Shown in pieces: positions 6,394 to 14,992 of a DNA stretch of 21,714 nt; the first letter of the stretch is position 1, and each line of letters opens with the position of its first letter. Source of the stretch: an uncultured Acholeplasma sp. (GTDB lineage: Bacteria; Bacillota_I; Bacilli_A; Acholeplasmatales; Acholeplasmataceae); assembly GCA_937934685.1 (NCBI GenBank), contig CALGYU010000056.1:1-21714 (forward strand), written 5' to 3'. Both the position numbers and the translations under genes were made by a program. Under the pieces are notes generated by a model. That model worked only from the letters and a program-made list of their open reading frames with translations, ran no database searches and had not been told where the DNA came from.

Positions 6394-8979
6394 ATGAGAA
6401 AAATGACAGGATTAGAAATTAGAAATACATGGTTAAAATTTTTTGAAGAAAACAAACACAAAATTGAACCATCAGCATCACTCATCCCAGCAAACGATCC
6501 AACTTTATTATGGATTAATGCAGGGGTTGCGCCACTAAAAAAATATTTTGACGGTTCTGAAATACCGGCATCACCACGTATTACCAACGTTCAAAAATGT
6601 ATTCGAACCAATGACATCGACAATGTTGGAAAAACCGCAAGACACCATACCTTCTTTGAAATGTTAGGTAATTTTTCAATTGGCGATTATTTTAAAAAAG
6701 AAGCGATCCAATTAGGATATGATCTTTTAACCAATCAAAAATGGTTTGGTTTTCCAAAAGAAAAACTATACATCACTTACTATCCAACAGATCTTGATGC
6801 CAAGCAAGCTTGGATCGATTGTGGCATAGAACCATCTCACCTCATTGCTTTTGAAGGCAATTTTTGGGAAATAGGGGCAGGTCCTTCTGGCCCATGTACA
6901 GAAATATTTTTTGATCGTGGATCAAAATATGACAGTCGTGGTAAAGAATTAATCGAAAATGACATCGAAAATGATCGTTTCATCGAAATATGGAACATCG
7001 TTTTTTCACAATATAATGCAAACCCAGAAATACCAAGAGAAGAGTATAAAGAATTACCAAATAAAAACATTGATACAGGTGCTGGATTAGAAAGATTTGC
7101 TTGTGTCCTACAAGAAACAGAAACCAATTTTGAAACAGACTTGTTTTATCCAATCATTCAAAAAACAGAAGAAATGTCTCATATCAAATACGAAGGGCAA
7201 ATGGCTTACAAAGTCATTGCAGACCACATTAAAACCTTAACTTTTGCAATTAGCGATGGTGCTGTTTTATCTAATGAAGGTAGAGGATACGTCCTTAGAA
7301 GAATTTTACGTAGAGCTGTAAAATACGGAAGAAACCTTAACCTAAACGAACCATTCTTATATTCATTGGTAGATACAGTTGTTACAATGATGTCAGGTTT
7401 TTACCCTAACTTAATTCAAACCAAAGAAATAGTAAAAAAAATCATCAAGCGAGAAGAAGAGAAATTTTTTGAAACCATTGCAGAAGGTGAAAAACACCTA
7501 CTATCTTCCATTGATAACCATATGTTATCTGGGCAAGCAGCTTTCAAACTATATGACACCTACGGATTCCCTATAGAATTAACCTTAGAATACGCAGAAG
7601 AAAACAACATCACAGTTGATGTCAAAGGCTTTAAAGATGCCTTAGAAGAGCAAAAACAACGCTCACGAAGCGCTAGAACTGAAGATGGTAGCATGGGTAG
7701 CCAAGAAGAAGCGTATTTAAACTTTAAAGAATCTTCAAGATTCGTTGGATATGATCAATTAGAAGTAGAAACAACCGTTTTAAAAGTATTTAACGAAGGC
7801 ATCGTCCTAAAAGAAACACCATTTTATGCAACCATGGGGGGACAAGTCTTTGACCAAGGAACAATCAATGGTTTATCTGTAACAGATGTTATCAAATTAC
7901 CATTAGGACAGTATCTACATAAGGTCGAGGGCACTTTTTCAGAAGGTGAAGAAGTATTGGCTATTGTCAATGAAGAGATAAGAAACAAAGTCTCTTCAAA
8001 TCATACAGCTACACACTTATTACATCAAGCCATTAAAGATGTGATAGGAGATCATGCACACCAACAAGGATCACAAGTTAACCACAAATTATTAAGATTT
8101 GATTTTAACCACTATGATAAAGTCACCGAAGAAAATATCTTAGAAATAGAAAACATTGTCAATCAACACATCTTACTCAAAGAAGCCGTTGAAATTACTG
8201 AAACAAGTTTAGAAGAAGCTAAAAAAATGGGGGCTCAAGCCTTATTTACCGAAAAATATGGTGATGTTGTTAGAGTAGTCAATATCAACCAATATTCTAT
8301 CGAGTTATGTGGTGGTACACATGTTAAAAATACAGAAGATATTAAACGTTTTGCAATCACATCAGTTGAATCAATAGGATCTGGTATTTACAGAGTAGAA
8401 GCCATTTCAGGTGAAAATTTAACCCAAGTACTTAAAGAAACATTAAATAACACTCTTTCTGATGTTAAAGAATTACTAAACAAAGCAGAAAAACTTCAAA
8501 CTCAAAATATCTTATTTAAAAAACAAGAACTACCAAACATCACGGTCAGTTATCAAGACATCATTAATTACAGAAACTACCTTCAAGAGTTAAAACAAGA
8601 TGTGAAACAATTTGAAAAACAAATAGAAGAACTACAAACTAAACAAGTTTTACAAAATGCTCAATCATACATCCCAGAAAAGACTCAATCCAAAATGATT
8701 CTAACCATCACTGAACCAATGAGCATTCCGACTTTAAAACAACTAATTGATGTCATTTATGATAAAATAAAAGCAGAAGTCTTATTTGTTGTTCACAAGG
8801 ATGAAGACAAAGCAACTTTCATCTGTAAAAGCAGTAGCACACATGCTGGAGACTTAATAAAATTAGCTGCACAATTAACCAATGGTTCTGGAGGTGGAAA
8901 ACCTACTTTAGCACAAGGTGGAACCAAAGATTTAACACACCTTGAAAAAGCCATCAAAGAAGTAGAAAAGGCGTTATGA
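6394..8979 (+). CDS. alaS: Alanyl-tRNA synthetase
   Basis: Class II synthetase that charges tRNA-Ala and hydrolyses mischarged Ser/Gly-tRNA-Ala. From the ATG at 6394 it is 861 residues, normal for the family. The N-terminal catalytic domain includes GNFSIGDYFK and GAGLERF; the editing domain has both zinc-type motifs, H537/H541 (HTATH) and C639/H643 (CGGTH); a coiled coil (~710-765) precedes the C-Ala domain ending in the Gly-rich GSGGGKPTLAQGG. The start at 6394 is chosen because AGAGAGG (6380-6386) sits seven bases upstream and the product starts MRKMTGLEIRNTWLKFF. A longer frame to GTG 6319 lies inside the T-box and is not coding. Expression is controlled by the T-box; the stop overlaps ruvX as ATGA. 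Confidence 0.97.
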   Translation: MRKMTGLEIRNTWLKFFEENKHKIEPSASLIPANDPTLLWINAGVAPLKKYFDGSEIPASPRITNVQKCIRTNDIDNVGKTARHHTFFEMLGNFSIGDYFKKEAIQLGYDLLTNQKWFGFPKEKLYITYYPTDLDAKQAWIDCGIEPSHLIAFEGNFWEIGAGPSGPCTEIFFDRGSKYDSRGKELIENDIENDRFIEIWNIVFSQYNANPEIPREEYKELPNKNIDTGAGLERFACVLQETETNFETDLFYPIIQKTEEMSHIKYEGQMAYKVIADHIKTLTFAISDGAVLSNEGRGYVLRRILRRAVKYGRNLNLNEPFLYSLVDTVVTMMSGFYPNLIQTKEIVKKIIKREEEKFFETIAEGEKHLLSSIDNHMLSGQAAFKLYDTYGFPIELTLEYAEENNITVDVKGFKDALEEQKQRSRSARTEDGSMGSQEEAYLNFKESSRFVGYDQLEVETTVLKVFNEGIVLKETPFYATMGGQVFDQGTINGLSVTDVIKLPLGQYLHKVEGTFSEGEEVLAIVNEEIRNKVSSNHTATHLLHQAIKDVIGDHAHQQGSQVNHKLLRFDFNHYDKVTEENILEIENIVNQHILLKEAVEITETSLEEAKKMGAQALFTEKYGDVVRVVNINQYSIELCGGTHVKNTEDIKRFAITSVESIGSGIYRVEAISGENLTQVLKETLNNTLSDVKELLNKAEKLQTQNILFKKQELPNITVSYQDIINYRNYLQELKQDVKQFEKQIEELQTKQVLQNAQSYIPEKTQSKMILTITEPMSIPTLKQLIDVIYDKIKAEVLFVVHKDEDKATFICKSSSTHAGDLIKLAAQLTNGSGGGKPTLAQGGTKDLTHLEKAIKEVEKAL

Positions 8980-9395
8980 AAAGATATTTTGGGCTAGATT
9001 TAGGCACAAAAACACTAGGTGTTTCAATCTCTGAAACAGGTGTCATTGCCAGAAGTTTTAAAACCATCAGGTTTGAAGAAGAAAACTACGCTAAAGCAGT
9101 AGAACTCTTATTAACAGAAGTAAAAGAAAATAAAATTGATATCATTATTTTAGGATATCCCAAACATATGAACAACGATATTGGTATCCGTGGGAAAGTA
9201 AGCGAAGACTTTAAAACCTTAATTAACCAACAAAGCCCCATTGAAGTTATTTTATGGGATGAAAGATTATCTACCAAAACCGCTTTAAGAATATTAAGTG
9301 ATAGTAAAAGAAAAAAAGAAAAACAAAGAGCCTTAAAAGATGAAATGGCTGCTACAGTCATTTTACAAGGCTATTTGGATTATAAAGGAGTTTAG
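8976..9395 (+). CDS. ruvX: Putative pre-16S rRNA nuclease / Holliday junction resolvase-like YqgF
   Basis: 139-residue RNase H-fold protein of the YqgF/RuvX family, implicated in 16S rRNA 5'-end maturation and originally proposed as an alternative Holliday junction resolvase. The expected acidic residues are present: D8 (GLDLGTKT), D95-E96-R97 (WDERLST) and D122 (KDEMAATVIL). Length matches the family. The ATG overlaps the alaS TGA by four bases and the gene is followed directly by yrzB, the same alaS-ruvX-yrzB order as in Bacilli, although the small gene yrzL/ireB usually found after alaS is absent. Mollicutes often lack RuvC, so a junction role is possible but not shown here. Confidence 0.93.
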   Translation: MKRYFGLDLGTKTLGVSISETGVIARSFKTIRFEEENYAKAVELLLTEVKENKIDIIILGYPKHMNNDIGIRGKVSEDFKTLINQQSPIEVILWDERLSTKTALRILSDSKRKKEKQRALKDEMAATVILQGYLDYKGV

Positions 9396-9398
9396 AAA

Positions 9399-9674
9399 AT
9401 GAACGAAGAAAAATTAGTCATTATTAAAGATAATGAAGAATCACTAGCAACCATTTTATTCACATATAAAAAAGGTGAAAAAAATTACGTTGTTTTTGAA
9501 TTTGATGAAACAGAAGAAATTAGCGCTGCAGTATTCCAATCTTCAGAAGATGAAAAAGAAGGTATTTTATCAGACATTGAAACCGATGAAGAATGGGATA
9601 TGATCGATGAGGTTTTACAACAATATTTTGACGAACTAGAATCTGAAGAAACAGATGAAGACGACGAAGAATAA
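9399..9674 (+). CDS. yrzB: DUF1292 family acidic protein YrzB
   Basis: 91-residue, very acidic protein with the DUF1292 pattern: a short beta-rich core (about residues 5-50, YVVFEFDET...SAAVFQSSEDE) followed by DEEWDMIDEVLQQYFDEL and a Glu/Asp-rich tail. Family members are about 90-110 residues and have no established function. Position after ruvX is conserved in Bacilli. AAAGGAG just upstream overlaps the ruvX stop region and supports ATG 9399. The 3' end overlaps the trmR frame. Function unknown. Confidence 0.85.
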   Translation: MNEEKLVIIKDNEESLATILFTYKKGEKNYVVFEFDETEEISAAVFQSSEDEKEGILSDIETDEEWDMIDEVLQQYFDELESEETDEDDEE

Positions 9675-10242
9675 CAATCAAACATTAATGAAAATGAAAA
9701 GCTATGCTCATGCAAATAATGTCCCAATTATTTGTGATGAGGGGCTTTCGTTTTTGTTAAAGGCAATTAACGATTATCACGTTAAAAACATCTTAGAAAT
9801 TGGATCAGCCATTGGATACAGTGCTTTGGCAATGAGTTTAGAAAAAACGGTTGTAGATAGTTTTGAAAGAGATTTAGAAAGATATAATCTAGCAAAAAAC
9901 TTTTTAAAAGAAGAAAACGCAGATGTCAATCTGATTTTTCATGATGCCTTAACTTATCAAGGAAATCTTAAAAAGTATGACTTAATATTCATTGATGCTG
10001 CCAAGGCGCAATATCAAAAATTTTTTGACAAATTCGAAGCCTTTTTAAATCCTAACGGCATCATTATTTGTGACAATCTAAACTTTCACAACCTAAAAAA
10101 AGATGAAGTTTCTCGTGGTACCAGACAATTGCTACAAAAACTTGAAAACTTCAAAACATTTTTAAAAGAAAATGAGAAATACGCCACCACATTTTATGAT
10201 GTAGGAGACGGCATGAGTATTTCTAAAAGAAAAGAGTTATAA
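9655..10242 (+). CDS. trmR: tRNA 5-hydroxyuridine-34 methyltransferase TrmR (O-methyltransferase family)
   Basis: 195-residue SAM-dependent O-methyltransferase: SAM-binding loop ILEIGSAIGYSALAM (~residues 41-55), FIDAAKAQYQKFF and IICDNL, the acidic residues that bind metal and substrate in this family. The Bacillus homologue (YrrM/TrmR) methylates 5-hydroxyuridine at tRNA position 34 to 5-methoxyuridine. The assignment is strengthened by the two U32 genes directly behind it, which match the enzymes making 5-hydroxyuridine. The start is uncertain: ATG 9655 overlaps yrzB by 20 bases; ATG 9688 and 9694 are alternatives and none has a clear Shine-Dalgarno. I keep 9655 because the family has extra N-terminal helix ahead of the SYAHANNVPII block. 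mltG, normally between yrzB and trmR in Bacilli, is missing. Confidence 0.85.
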   Translation: MKTTKNNNQTLMKMKSYAHANNVPIICDEGLSFLLKAINDYHVKNILEIGSAIGYSALAMSLEKTVVDSFERDLERYNLAKNFLKEENADVNLIFHDALTYQGNLKKYDLIFIDAAKAQYQKFFDKFEAFLNPNGIIICDNLNFHNLKKDEVSRGTRQLLQKLENFKTFLKENEKYATTFYDVGDGMSISKRKEL

Positions 10243-10244
10243 AA

Positions 10245-11117
10245 ATGAAATTACTAACAGCTATATATGATATTAAAACCATTGATGAAATTAAGGATAT
10301 GATCGATGGTCTAATCATTGGAAATGAAGAGTTTGCGACAAGATTAACCAAAAGTTTTTCGTTAGAAGAAATGACTCACATCATTACCTATTTAAATAAA
10401 ATCAAAAAAGAATGCTTTATTACTTTAAATCAAATGTATACCAACCAAAAACTTAATGAAGCTAAAATATTTATTAAAAAATTACCAACAGATTTAATCA
10501 CAGGATTTATTGTTGCTGATTTAGGGTTATACATGACGTTAAAAGAGTTAGGTTTAGAAAATAAAATTGTCTATAATCCTGAAACTTTATTAACCAACGA
10601 TTTTGATTTTAACTATTTGACTCAAACAGGCGTCTATGGAAACTACTTAGCCAAAGAAATTACATTAGAAGATATAAAATATATTAGTGAACATAAAACA
10701 AGCAAAAGTTTTATGGTAGGACATGGCCATTTAAACATGTTTTACTCAAAAAGAAAGCTACTAAAAAACTATATCACTTATTTAAAGGAAGATAAAAACC
10801 TTGAAAACAAGCAAAATCTAAAAATAATAGAAGAAAAAAGAGAAGAAGAACCCTATCCGATTTTAGAAGATTATGCTGGCACTCATGTATTTAGAAGCCA
10901 TGTTTTTCAAACCCTATCTAACATAGAAAGCTTAAGTGAAACTATCGATTATTTAGTGATAGACCCAATTTTTAAAGATGATCAATATCTAATAGAAATT
11001 CTTCCGTTATATAACCAAAAAGTGTATGATGAAGAAAAAATCAACCATATCAAAACAAAATATAATGAAATATGGGATGATGGTTTTCTATTTAGAAAAA
11101 CAATATACAAGAGGTGA
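10245..11117 (+). CDS. trhP1: Peptidase U32 family tRNA hydroxylation protein TrhP1-like (YrrN)
   Basis: 290-residue divergent U32-family protein. The family hallmark appears as GHGHLNMFYSKRKLL (~residues 160-174), and the first ~100 residues look like the usual barrel (LLTAIYDIKTIDEIKDMIDG). It lacks the four-cysteine cluster that the next gene carries, matching the split into a short TrhP1 and a longer TrhP2 in Bacillus, where both are needed for prephenate-dependent 5-hydroxyuridine formation at tRNA position 34. AAAGAG (10231-10236) is eight bases before ATG 10245, and trmR ends three bases upstream. Despite the family name, protease activity is not implied. Confidence 0.8.
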   Translation: MKLLTAIYDIKTIDEIKDMIDGLIIGNEEFATRLTKSFSLEEMTHIITYLNKIKKECFITLNQMYTNQKLNEAKIFIKKLPTDLITGFIVADLGLYMTLKELGLENKIVYNPETLLTNDFDFNYLTQTGVYGNYLAKEITLEDIKYISEHKTSKSFMVGHGHLNMFYSKRKLLKNYITYLKEDKNLENKQNLKIIEEKREEEPYPILEDYAGTHVFRSHVFQTLSNIESLSETIDYLVIDPIFKDDQYLIEILPLYNQKVYDEEKINHIKTKYNEIWDDGFLFRKTIYKR

Positions 11118-11122
11118 TAAAG

Positions 11123-12307
11123 ATGACAGAACTATTAGCCCCAGCTGGCGATTTAGAAAAATTAAAGATAGCATTACTATATGGAGCTGATGCTGTTTTT
11201 ATTGGTGGACAACAGTTTTCTTTAAGAGCTAGAGCCTCTAACTTCACCTTAGAAGATATGAAAGAAGCTACCACATTTGCACATCAATTAGGAAAAAAAG
11301 TATATGTGACCACTAATATTATTCCGCACCTTGAAGATAAAAACAATCTCATAGAATACTTAAAAGGATTAGAAGAAGCTAAAATTGATGCCATCATTGC
11401 TGCTTCACCATATATCATAGAAACGGCATTAGAACACACAAAATTAGAAGTTCATATTTCCACCCAACAATCTGCCATGAACACTCCAACAGTTAATTTT
11501 TGGGCTCAAAAAGGAGCTAGCAGAGTCGTTTTAGGAAGAGAACTCACCGTTGAAGAAATTGCTGAAATCACTAAAGGAACAGAAACAGAAATTGAAGTAT
11601 TCATACATGGTGGTATGTGTATGTCATATTCAGGGCGTTGTAGTTTATCAAACAATATGACCAACAGAGATGCCAATAGAGGTGGATGTGCGCACTCATG
11701 TCGTTGGAATTATGACTTAAAAGAAGAAAAACAATCAGTTTCTGAAAATATTCCTTTCTCTATGTCATCTAAAGACTTAGAAGCTATCAAGCAAATTACA
11801 AAACTAATGGATGCTAAAGTGTCTTCATTAAAAATTGAGGGTAGAATGAAAAGCCTCCATTATATTGCTACAGTCGTATCGACTTATAGAGAATTAATGG
11901 ATGAATATCAAGCAACGAAAACAATTAAAAATTATAATTATTATGTTGAAAAACTTAAAAAAGCAGAAAATAGATTAGCTTCAACAGGGTATTTAGAAGG
12001 ATTACCAGGAGTTGAACAACAACTATATGAAATGCGTAATGAAACGCCAAATCAAAATTTCATCGGTATTGTTTTATCATATGATAAAGAAACACAAACC
12101 GCAGTCATTGAACAAAGAAATTTCTTTGAAAATGGAGCAGCCGTAGAAATCTTGAGTCATAAAGGTAAAGAGAAGTATTTTAATATTACAAATTTAAAAG
12201 ACATTGAAGGTAATGCATTAGACGTTGCAAGAAGACCAAAAGAAAAATTGATCATCACAACGCCTTATGAATTACATCCATATGATTTGATTCGATGCGT
12301 GTCATAA
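11123..12307 (+). CDS. trhP2: Peptidase U32 family tRNA hydroxylation protein TrhP2-like (YrrO)
   Basis: 394-residue U32-family protein starting MTELLAPAGDLEKLKIAL, a signature N-terminus for the family. The core motif region carries C166, C173, C189 and C193 (GGMCMSYSGRCSL ... GGCAHSCRW), the set expected to bind an iron-sulfur cluster, followed by a substrate-site stretch SSLKIEGRMKS and a small beta-barrel C-terminal domain. It is expected to form 5-hydroxyuridine at tRNA position 34 with TrhP1; TrmR then methylates it. Start at ATG 11123 is preferred over an in-frame GTG at 11114 because the GTG is part of the Shine-Dalgarno GAGGTGA (11111-11117). Same order trmR-trhP1-trhP2 as in Bacillus. 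Confidence 0.88.
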   Translation: MTELLAPAGDLEKLKIALLYGADAVFIGGQQFSLRARASNFTLEDMKEATTFAHQLGKKVYVTTNIIPHLEDKNNLIEYLKGLEEAKIDAIIAASPYIIETALEHTKLEVHISTQQSAMNTPTVNFWAQKGASRVVLGRELTVEEIAEITKGTETEIEVFIHGGMCMSYSGRCSLSNNMTNRDANRGGCAHSCRWNYDLKEEKQSVSENIPFSMSSKDLEAIKQITKLMDAKVSSLKIEGRMKSLHYIATVVSTYRELMDEYQATKTIKNYNYYVEKLKKAENRLASTGYLEGLPGVEQQLYEMRNETPNQNFIGIVLSYDKETQTAVIEQRNFFENGAAVEILSHKGKEKYFNITNLKDIEGNALDVARRPKEKLIITTPYELHPYDLIRCVS

Positions 12308-12915
12308 AAACCTTTGAATACGATCAAAGAGATATCACTTGCATCATTGAATATAAAAAAATAAAAAATGCATATCTCAGAATAAAAGAAGATACGGTTT
12401 ATGTATCAGCAAATAAAAAGTTTACCGAAACTCAAATCATGCATTTTGTAAAAGAAAAGTATCCAATCCTTCTAAAAAAACAAAATAAAAGAAACATTGT
12501 TTCTAAATATGCTATTTGGGGAAAAGAATTAACTGCAACCACATATTTTAATGGATCCATTAAAGATGAAAAAAATTATGAACGCATTTTAACAGAAGCA
12601 ATTCAAGAAAAAACAGAGCACATCATTGAAAAAATTAAGCCTAATTTAGAAAGAATAGGTTTAAACATAGTTCCTGTAAAGTATAAAAAACTCAAATCCA
12701 AATATGGCAGTTGCCATATCATTAAAAAAGAAATTACACTCAACATCTTTCTAGCAAAAATAGATCCGATTTATTTAGAATATGTTATTTATCATGAGTA
12801 TGCTCACCTACTTGTTCCCAATCATTCTAAGCAATTTTATGAAGTATTAGACAAACTCATGCCAAACCACAAGCAAATCCAAAAAAGTTTAAAGAAAATT
12901 CCGATTATTTTCTAA
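12295..12915 (+). CDS. YgjP-like zinc metallopeptidase domain protein
   Basis: 206-residue protein of the YgjP-like (DUF45/M48-type) metal-dependent hydrolase family. The zinc motif HEYAH gives H167, E168 and H171, with H177 (PNHSKQF) as the likely third ligand, and the characteristic KSKYGSC stretch precedes it. The N-terminal half is beta-rich with the family pattern KNAYLRIKEDTVYVSA. It has no signal peptide, so it is cytosolic. Biological role is poorly known across the family. ATG 12295 overlaps the trhP2 end by 13 bases with no Shine-Dalgarno, suggesting translational coupling. It lies where Bacillus carries udk, between the U32 genes and greA. Confidence 0.85.
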   Translation: MRVIKTFEYDQRDITCIIEYKKIKNAYLRIKEDTVYVSANKKFTETQIMHFVKEKYPILLKKQNKRNIVSKYAIWGKELTATTYFNGSIKDEKNYERILTEAIQEKTEHIIEKIKPNLERIGLNIVPVKYKKLKSKYGSCHIIKKEITLNIFLAKIDPIYLEYVIYHEYAHLLVPNHSKQFYEVLDKLMPNHKQIQKSLKKIPIIF

Positions 12916-12918
12916 TTA

Positions 12919-12927
12919 TGATATAAT
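12919..12927 (+). promoter_or_regulatory. Extended -10 promoter of the greA-yqe operon
   Basis: TG-A-TATAAT (12919-12927) is a perfect extended -10 element just after the ygjP-like stop; the -35 region is poor (TTCCGA at 12899-12904). Initiation near 12934 leaves a ~22-base leader containing AAGGAGG (12941-12947). Confidence 0.7.
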
Positions 12928-12955
12928 AGATAAGGTATTTAAGGAGGCAATTAAA

Positions 12956-13429
12956 ATGGCAACTAAAAAAATATATGAATTAACACAAGCAGGTGTTGAT
13001 AAGTTAAAAGAAGAACTAAAAGATTTAAAAGACGTTAAAAGAAAAGAAAACCTTGAGGCTTTAAAAGAAGCTAGAGAACAAGGAGACTTATCAGAAAACG
13101 CTGATTATGATGCGGCTAGAAATGAACAAGCACGTATTGAATCAAGAATTTTAGAAATTGAAACAATTTTAAAAAATCTAAAAATCATTAAAACATCTGA
13201 TGATAGCGCAGTTAATATTGGTAAAACCATTAAACTAAAATTCGTTGAAAAAAATCAAGAAAAAGAGTTTCAATTGGTAGGGACTATTGAAGCAGACCCT
13301 ATTAACGGTAAAATCTCTATTGAATCACCACTAGGCAAAAGCATTAGAGGTCATGAAAAAGGAGATGTCATCATGGTTAAATCTGAGACTGGCAAAAACT
13401 TCCACGTAGAAATTTTAGAAATTATTTAA
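12956..13429 (+). CDS. greA: Transcription elongation factor GreA
   Basis: 157 residues, standard length. GreA enters the RNA polymerase secondary channel and stimulates transcript cleavage in backtracked complexes. The N-terminal coiled coil (~1-75) carries the acidic tip GDLSENADYDAAR with D44 and E47, and the C-terminal domain is FKBP-like (PLGKSIRGHEKGD ... EILEI). A perfect AAGGAGG eight bases before the ATG and a consensus extended -10 suggest strong expression. It heads the transcript running into yqeG. Confidence 0.97.
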   Translation: MATKKIYELTQAGVDKLKEELKDLKDVKRKENLEALKEAREQGDLSENADYDAARNEQARIESRILEIETILKNLKIIKTSDDSAVNIGKTIKLKFVEKNQEKEFQLVGTIEADPINGKISIESPLGKSIRGHEKGDVIMVKSETGKNFHVEILEII

Positions 13430-13431
13430 AA

Positions 13432-13977
13432 ATGTGTATGTATAAAAAATGTGTCCCTTTAGCATACTTTGAATCTATATATGATATTCCATATGAAAAA
13501 TATCAAAAGCAAGGAATCAAAGCCTTGTTTTTTGACTTAGATAACACAGTGATAAGCTATGAAGAAGACATCTTAACTCAAAACCATTTAGATTTTTTAA
13601 AACAACTAGAAAAAGAGTTTCAAATTATTTTTATTTCTAATGCTAGAAAAAAAAGACTAGAAAAAGCCTTAGGAATCAACTTTCCATACTATCATCTATC
13701 AAAAAAACCATTAAAGAGCAAATATAAAAAAGCATTAAAAGATCATCAACTTAAAAAAGAAGAAGCTCTAATGATAGGGGATCAACTCATGACAGATATT
13801 TATGGCGCAAATAGAACCGGAATCAAAGGTATTTTAGTTAAAGCTGTAAAAAGAAAAAGCGATCATATTTTCACAAGAATCAACCGCAGAATAGAAAAAA
13901 TCATGATTAAAAAAATAAAGAAAAAAAACCCTGAGATTTATCAAGAAAGGCTTGAGCAATATGTCAAAAGTTACTAA
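13432..13977 (+). CDS. yqeG: HAD superfamily IIIA phosphatase YqeG
   Basis: 181-residue HAD-family hydrolase with motif I FFDLDNT (D35, D37), motif II FISNARKKR and motif IV GDQLMTDIYGANRTG. It matches YqeG, which sits directly ahead of the GTPase gene yqeH in Bacilli; its substrate is not established. The C-terminus is unusually lysine-rich (RIEKIMIKKIKKKN). Start is ambiguous: ATG 13432 or ATG 13438 (MYKKCVPLAYFESIYDI, closer to the family start); neither has a Shine-Dalgarno, so reinitiation after the greA stop two bases upstream is likely. Confidence 0.9.
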   Translation: MCMYKKCVPLAYFESIYDIPYEKYQKQGIKALFFDLDNTVISYEEDILTQNHLDFLKQLEKEFQIIFISNARKKRLEKALGINFPYYHLSKKPLKSKYKKALKDHQLKKEEALMIGDQLMTDIYGANRTGIKGILVKAVKRKSDHIFTRINRRIEKIMIKKIKKKNPEIYQERLEQYVKSY

Positions 13978-14992
13978 TTGTTTAGGTTGTGGAACGGTTT
14001 TACAAACAGAAAACCCAACCCAAAGAGGATATGTAGAAAATGAAAATCAGATTTATTGTAAATCTTGTTTTCAACTAAAAAACTACGGAATTGCAACAGA
14101 GCACTTTCACCCAAATGATCTACCTGAACTCAAAAAAGATTCACTAATAGTGATGGTAAGTTCAATTATGCATCTAGATATGTTGTTTTCATATCGAGTT
14201 GATAGATATTACCCAGACGCAAAATACATCTATATCATCAATCAATTAGATTTATTACCAAAAAGCACCAACCTGGATCATTTACTTAATGAAATCGAAA
14301 ACAAAGCACGCTTGCTTAGAATTCCTTACGAAAATATCGTTTTTATGTCAGCAATCAAAAAATATGATATTGAACAATTAAAAACCTATCTAGAGACTTT
14401 TAAACAAAAAAATATTTATCTATTAGGCGTTCAAAATAGTGGTAAAACCACCATTTTCAAAGGAATCACCAACAACTCTACCGCTCTTAACATTAAAAAA
14501 GCTGCCTTAACACAAGAAGCACTTAAAGAAGAAATGAACGGAAAAACCATTTGGGATATGCCTGGATTATATCAAGAAGGTTACCTACATCAGCTTTTAG
14601 AATATAAAGACTATAAAAACCTTTTACCAGATAAAACCATTAGACCAACCATCTATCAAGTACAAGAAGGCAATGCAGTCATGATAGAAGGATTAGTCTC
14701 TGTTTCATTACTAAAAGGAAATCTAAACACCTTTGTCTTTTACTTTAAAGATCAAATTAATTTTCATAGAACCACAATCTCTAAAGTAGATAACTTGTTA
14801 GCAAGAAAACAAGAATTATTTAAATATTATACAGAAAATTATGAAACTAAGACTTTCAAATTAGATAAAAATATAAAATATCAAATCACATTTGCAGACA
14901 TGGGAATATTGCATGTTAATGGCCCAGCTACGATTGAAATAAAACATGCACAAGGATTACATGTTACACTAATGGAGGCGTTATTTAAATGA
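13961..14992 (+). CDS. yqeH: Circularly permuted ribosome-assembly GTPase YqeH
   Basis: 343-residue GTPase for small-subunit biogenesis. An N-terminal treble-clef zinc finger has C7, C10, C33 and C36. GTPase motifs appear in permuted order: G4 NQLD (94-97), G5 SAIK, G1 GVQNSGKT (156-163), G3 DMPG (199-202), then a C-terminal beta-rich RNA-binding part. The G4 motif has Gln in place of the usual Lys (NKxD). Start is ATG 13961, ten bases after AAGAAAGG; a longer frame from TTG 13952 would start one base after that site. It overlaps yqeG by 17 bases and yqeK by ATGA. Confidence 0.93.
   Translation: MSKVTNCLGCGTVLQTENPTQRGYVENENQIYCKSCFQLKNYGIATEHFHPNDLPELKKDSLIVMVSSIMHLDMLFSYRVDRYYPDAKYIYIINQLDLLPKSTNLDHLLNEIENKARLLRIPYENIVFMSAIKKYDIEQLKTYLETFKQKNIYLLGVQNSGKTTIFKGITNNSTALNIKKAALTQEALKEEMNGKTIWDMPGLYQEGYLHQLLEYKDYKNLLPDKTIRPTIYQVQEGNAVMIEGLVSVSLLKGNLNTFVFYFKDQINFHRTTISKVDNLLARKQELFKYYTENYETKTFKLDKNIKYQITFADMGILHVNGPATIEIKHAQGLHVTLMEALFK

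Noticed and set aside
9485..9727. Minus-strand open frame of 80 codons
   Set aside because: It is the complement of the Glu/Asp-rich yrzB gene, giving a low-complexity Ser-rich product with no ribosome binding site.
11114..11122. trhP2 start at GTG 11114
   Set aside because: The GTG is part of the GAGGTGA ribosome binding site for ATG 11123, which begins the conserved MTELLAPAGD.
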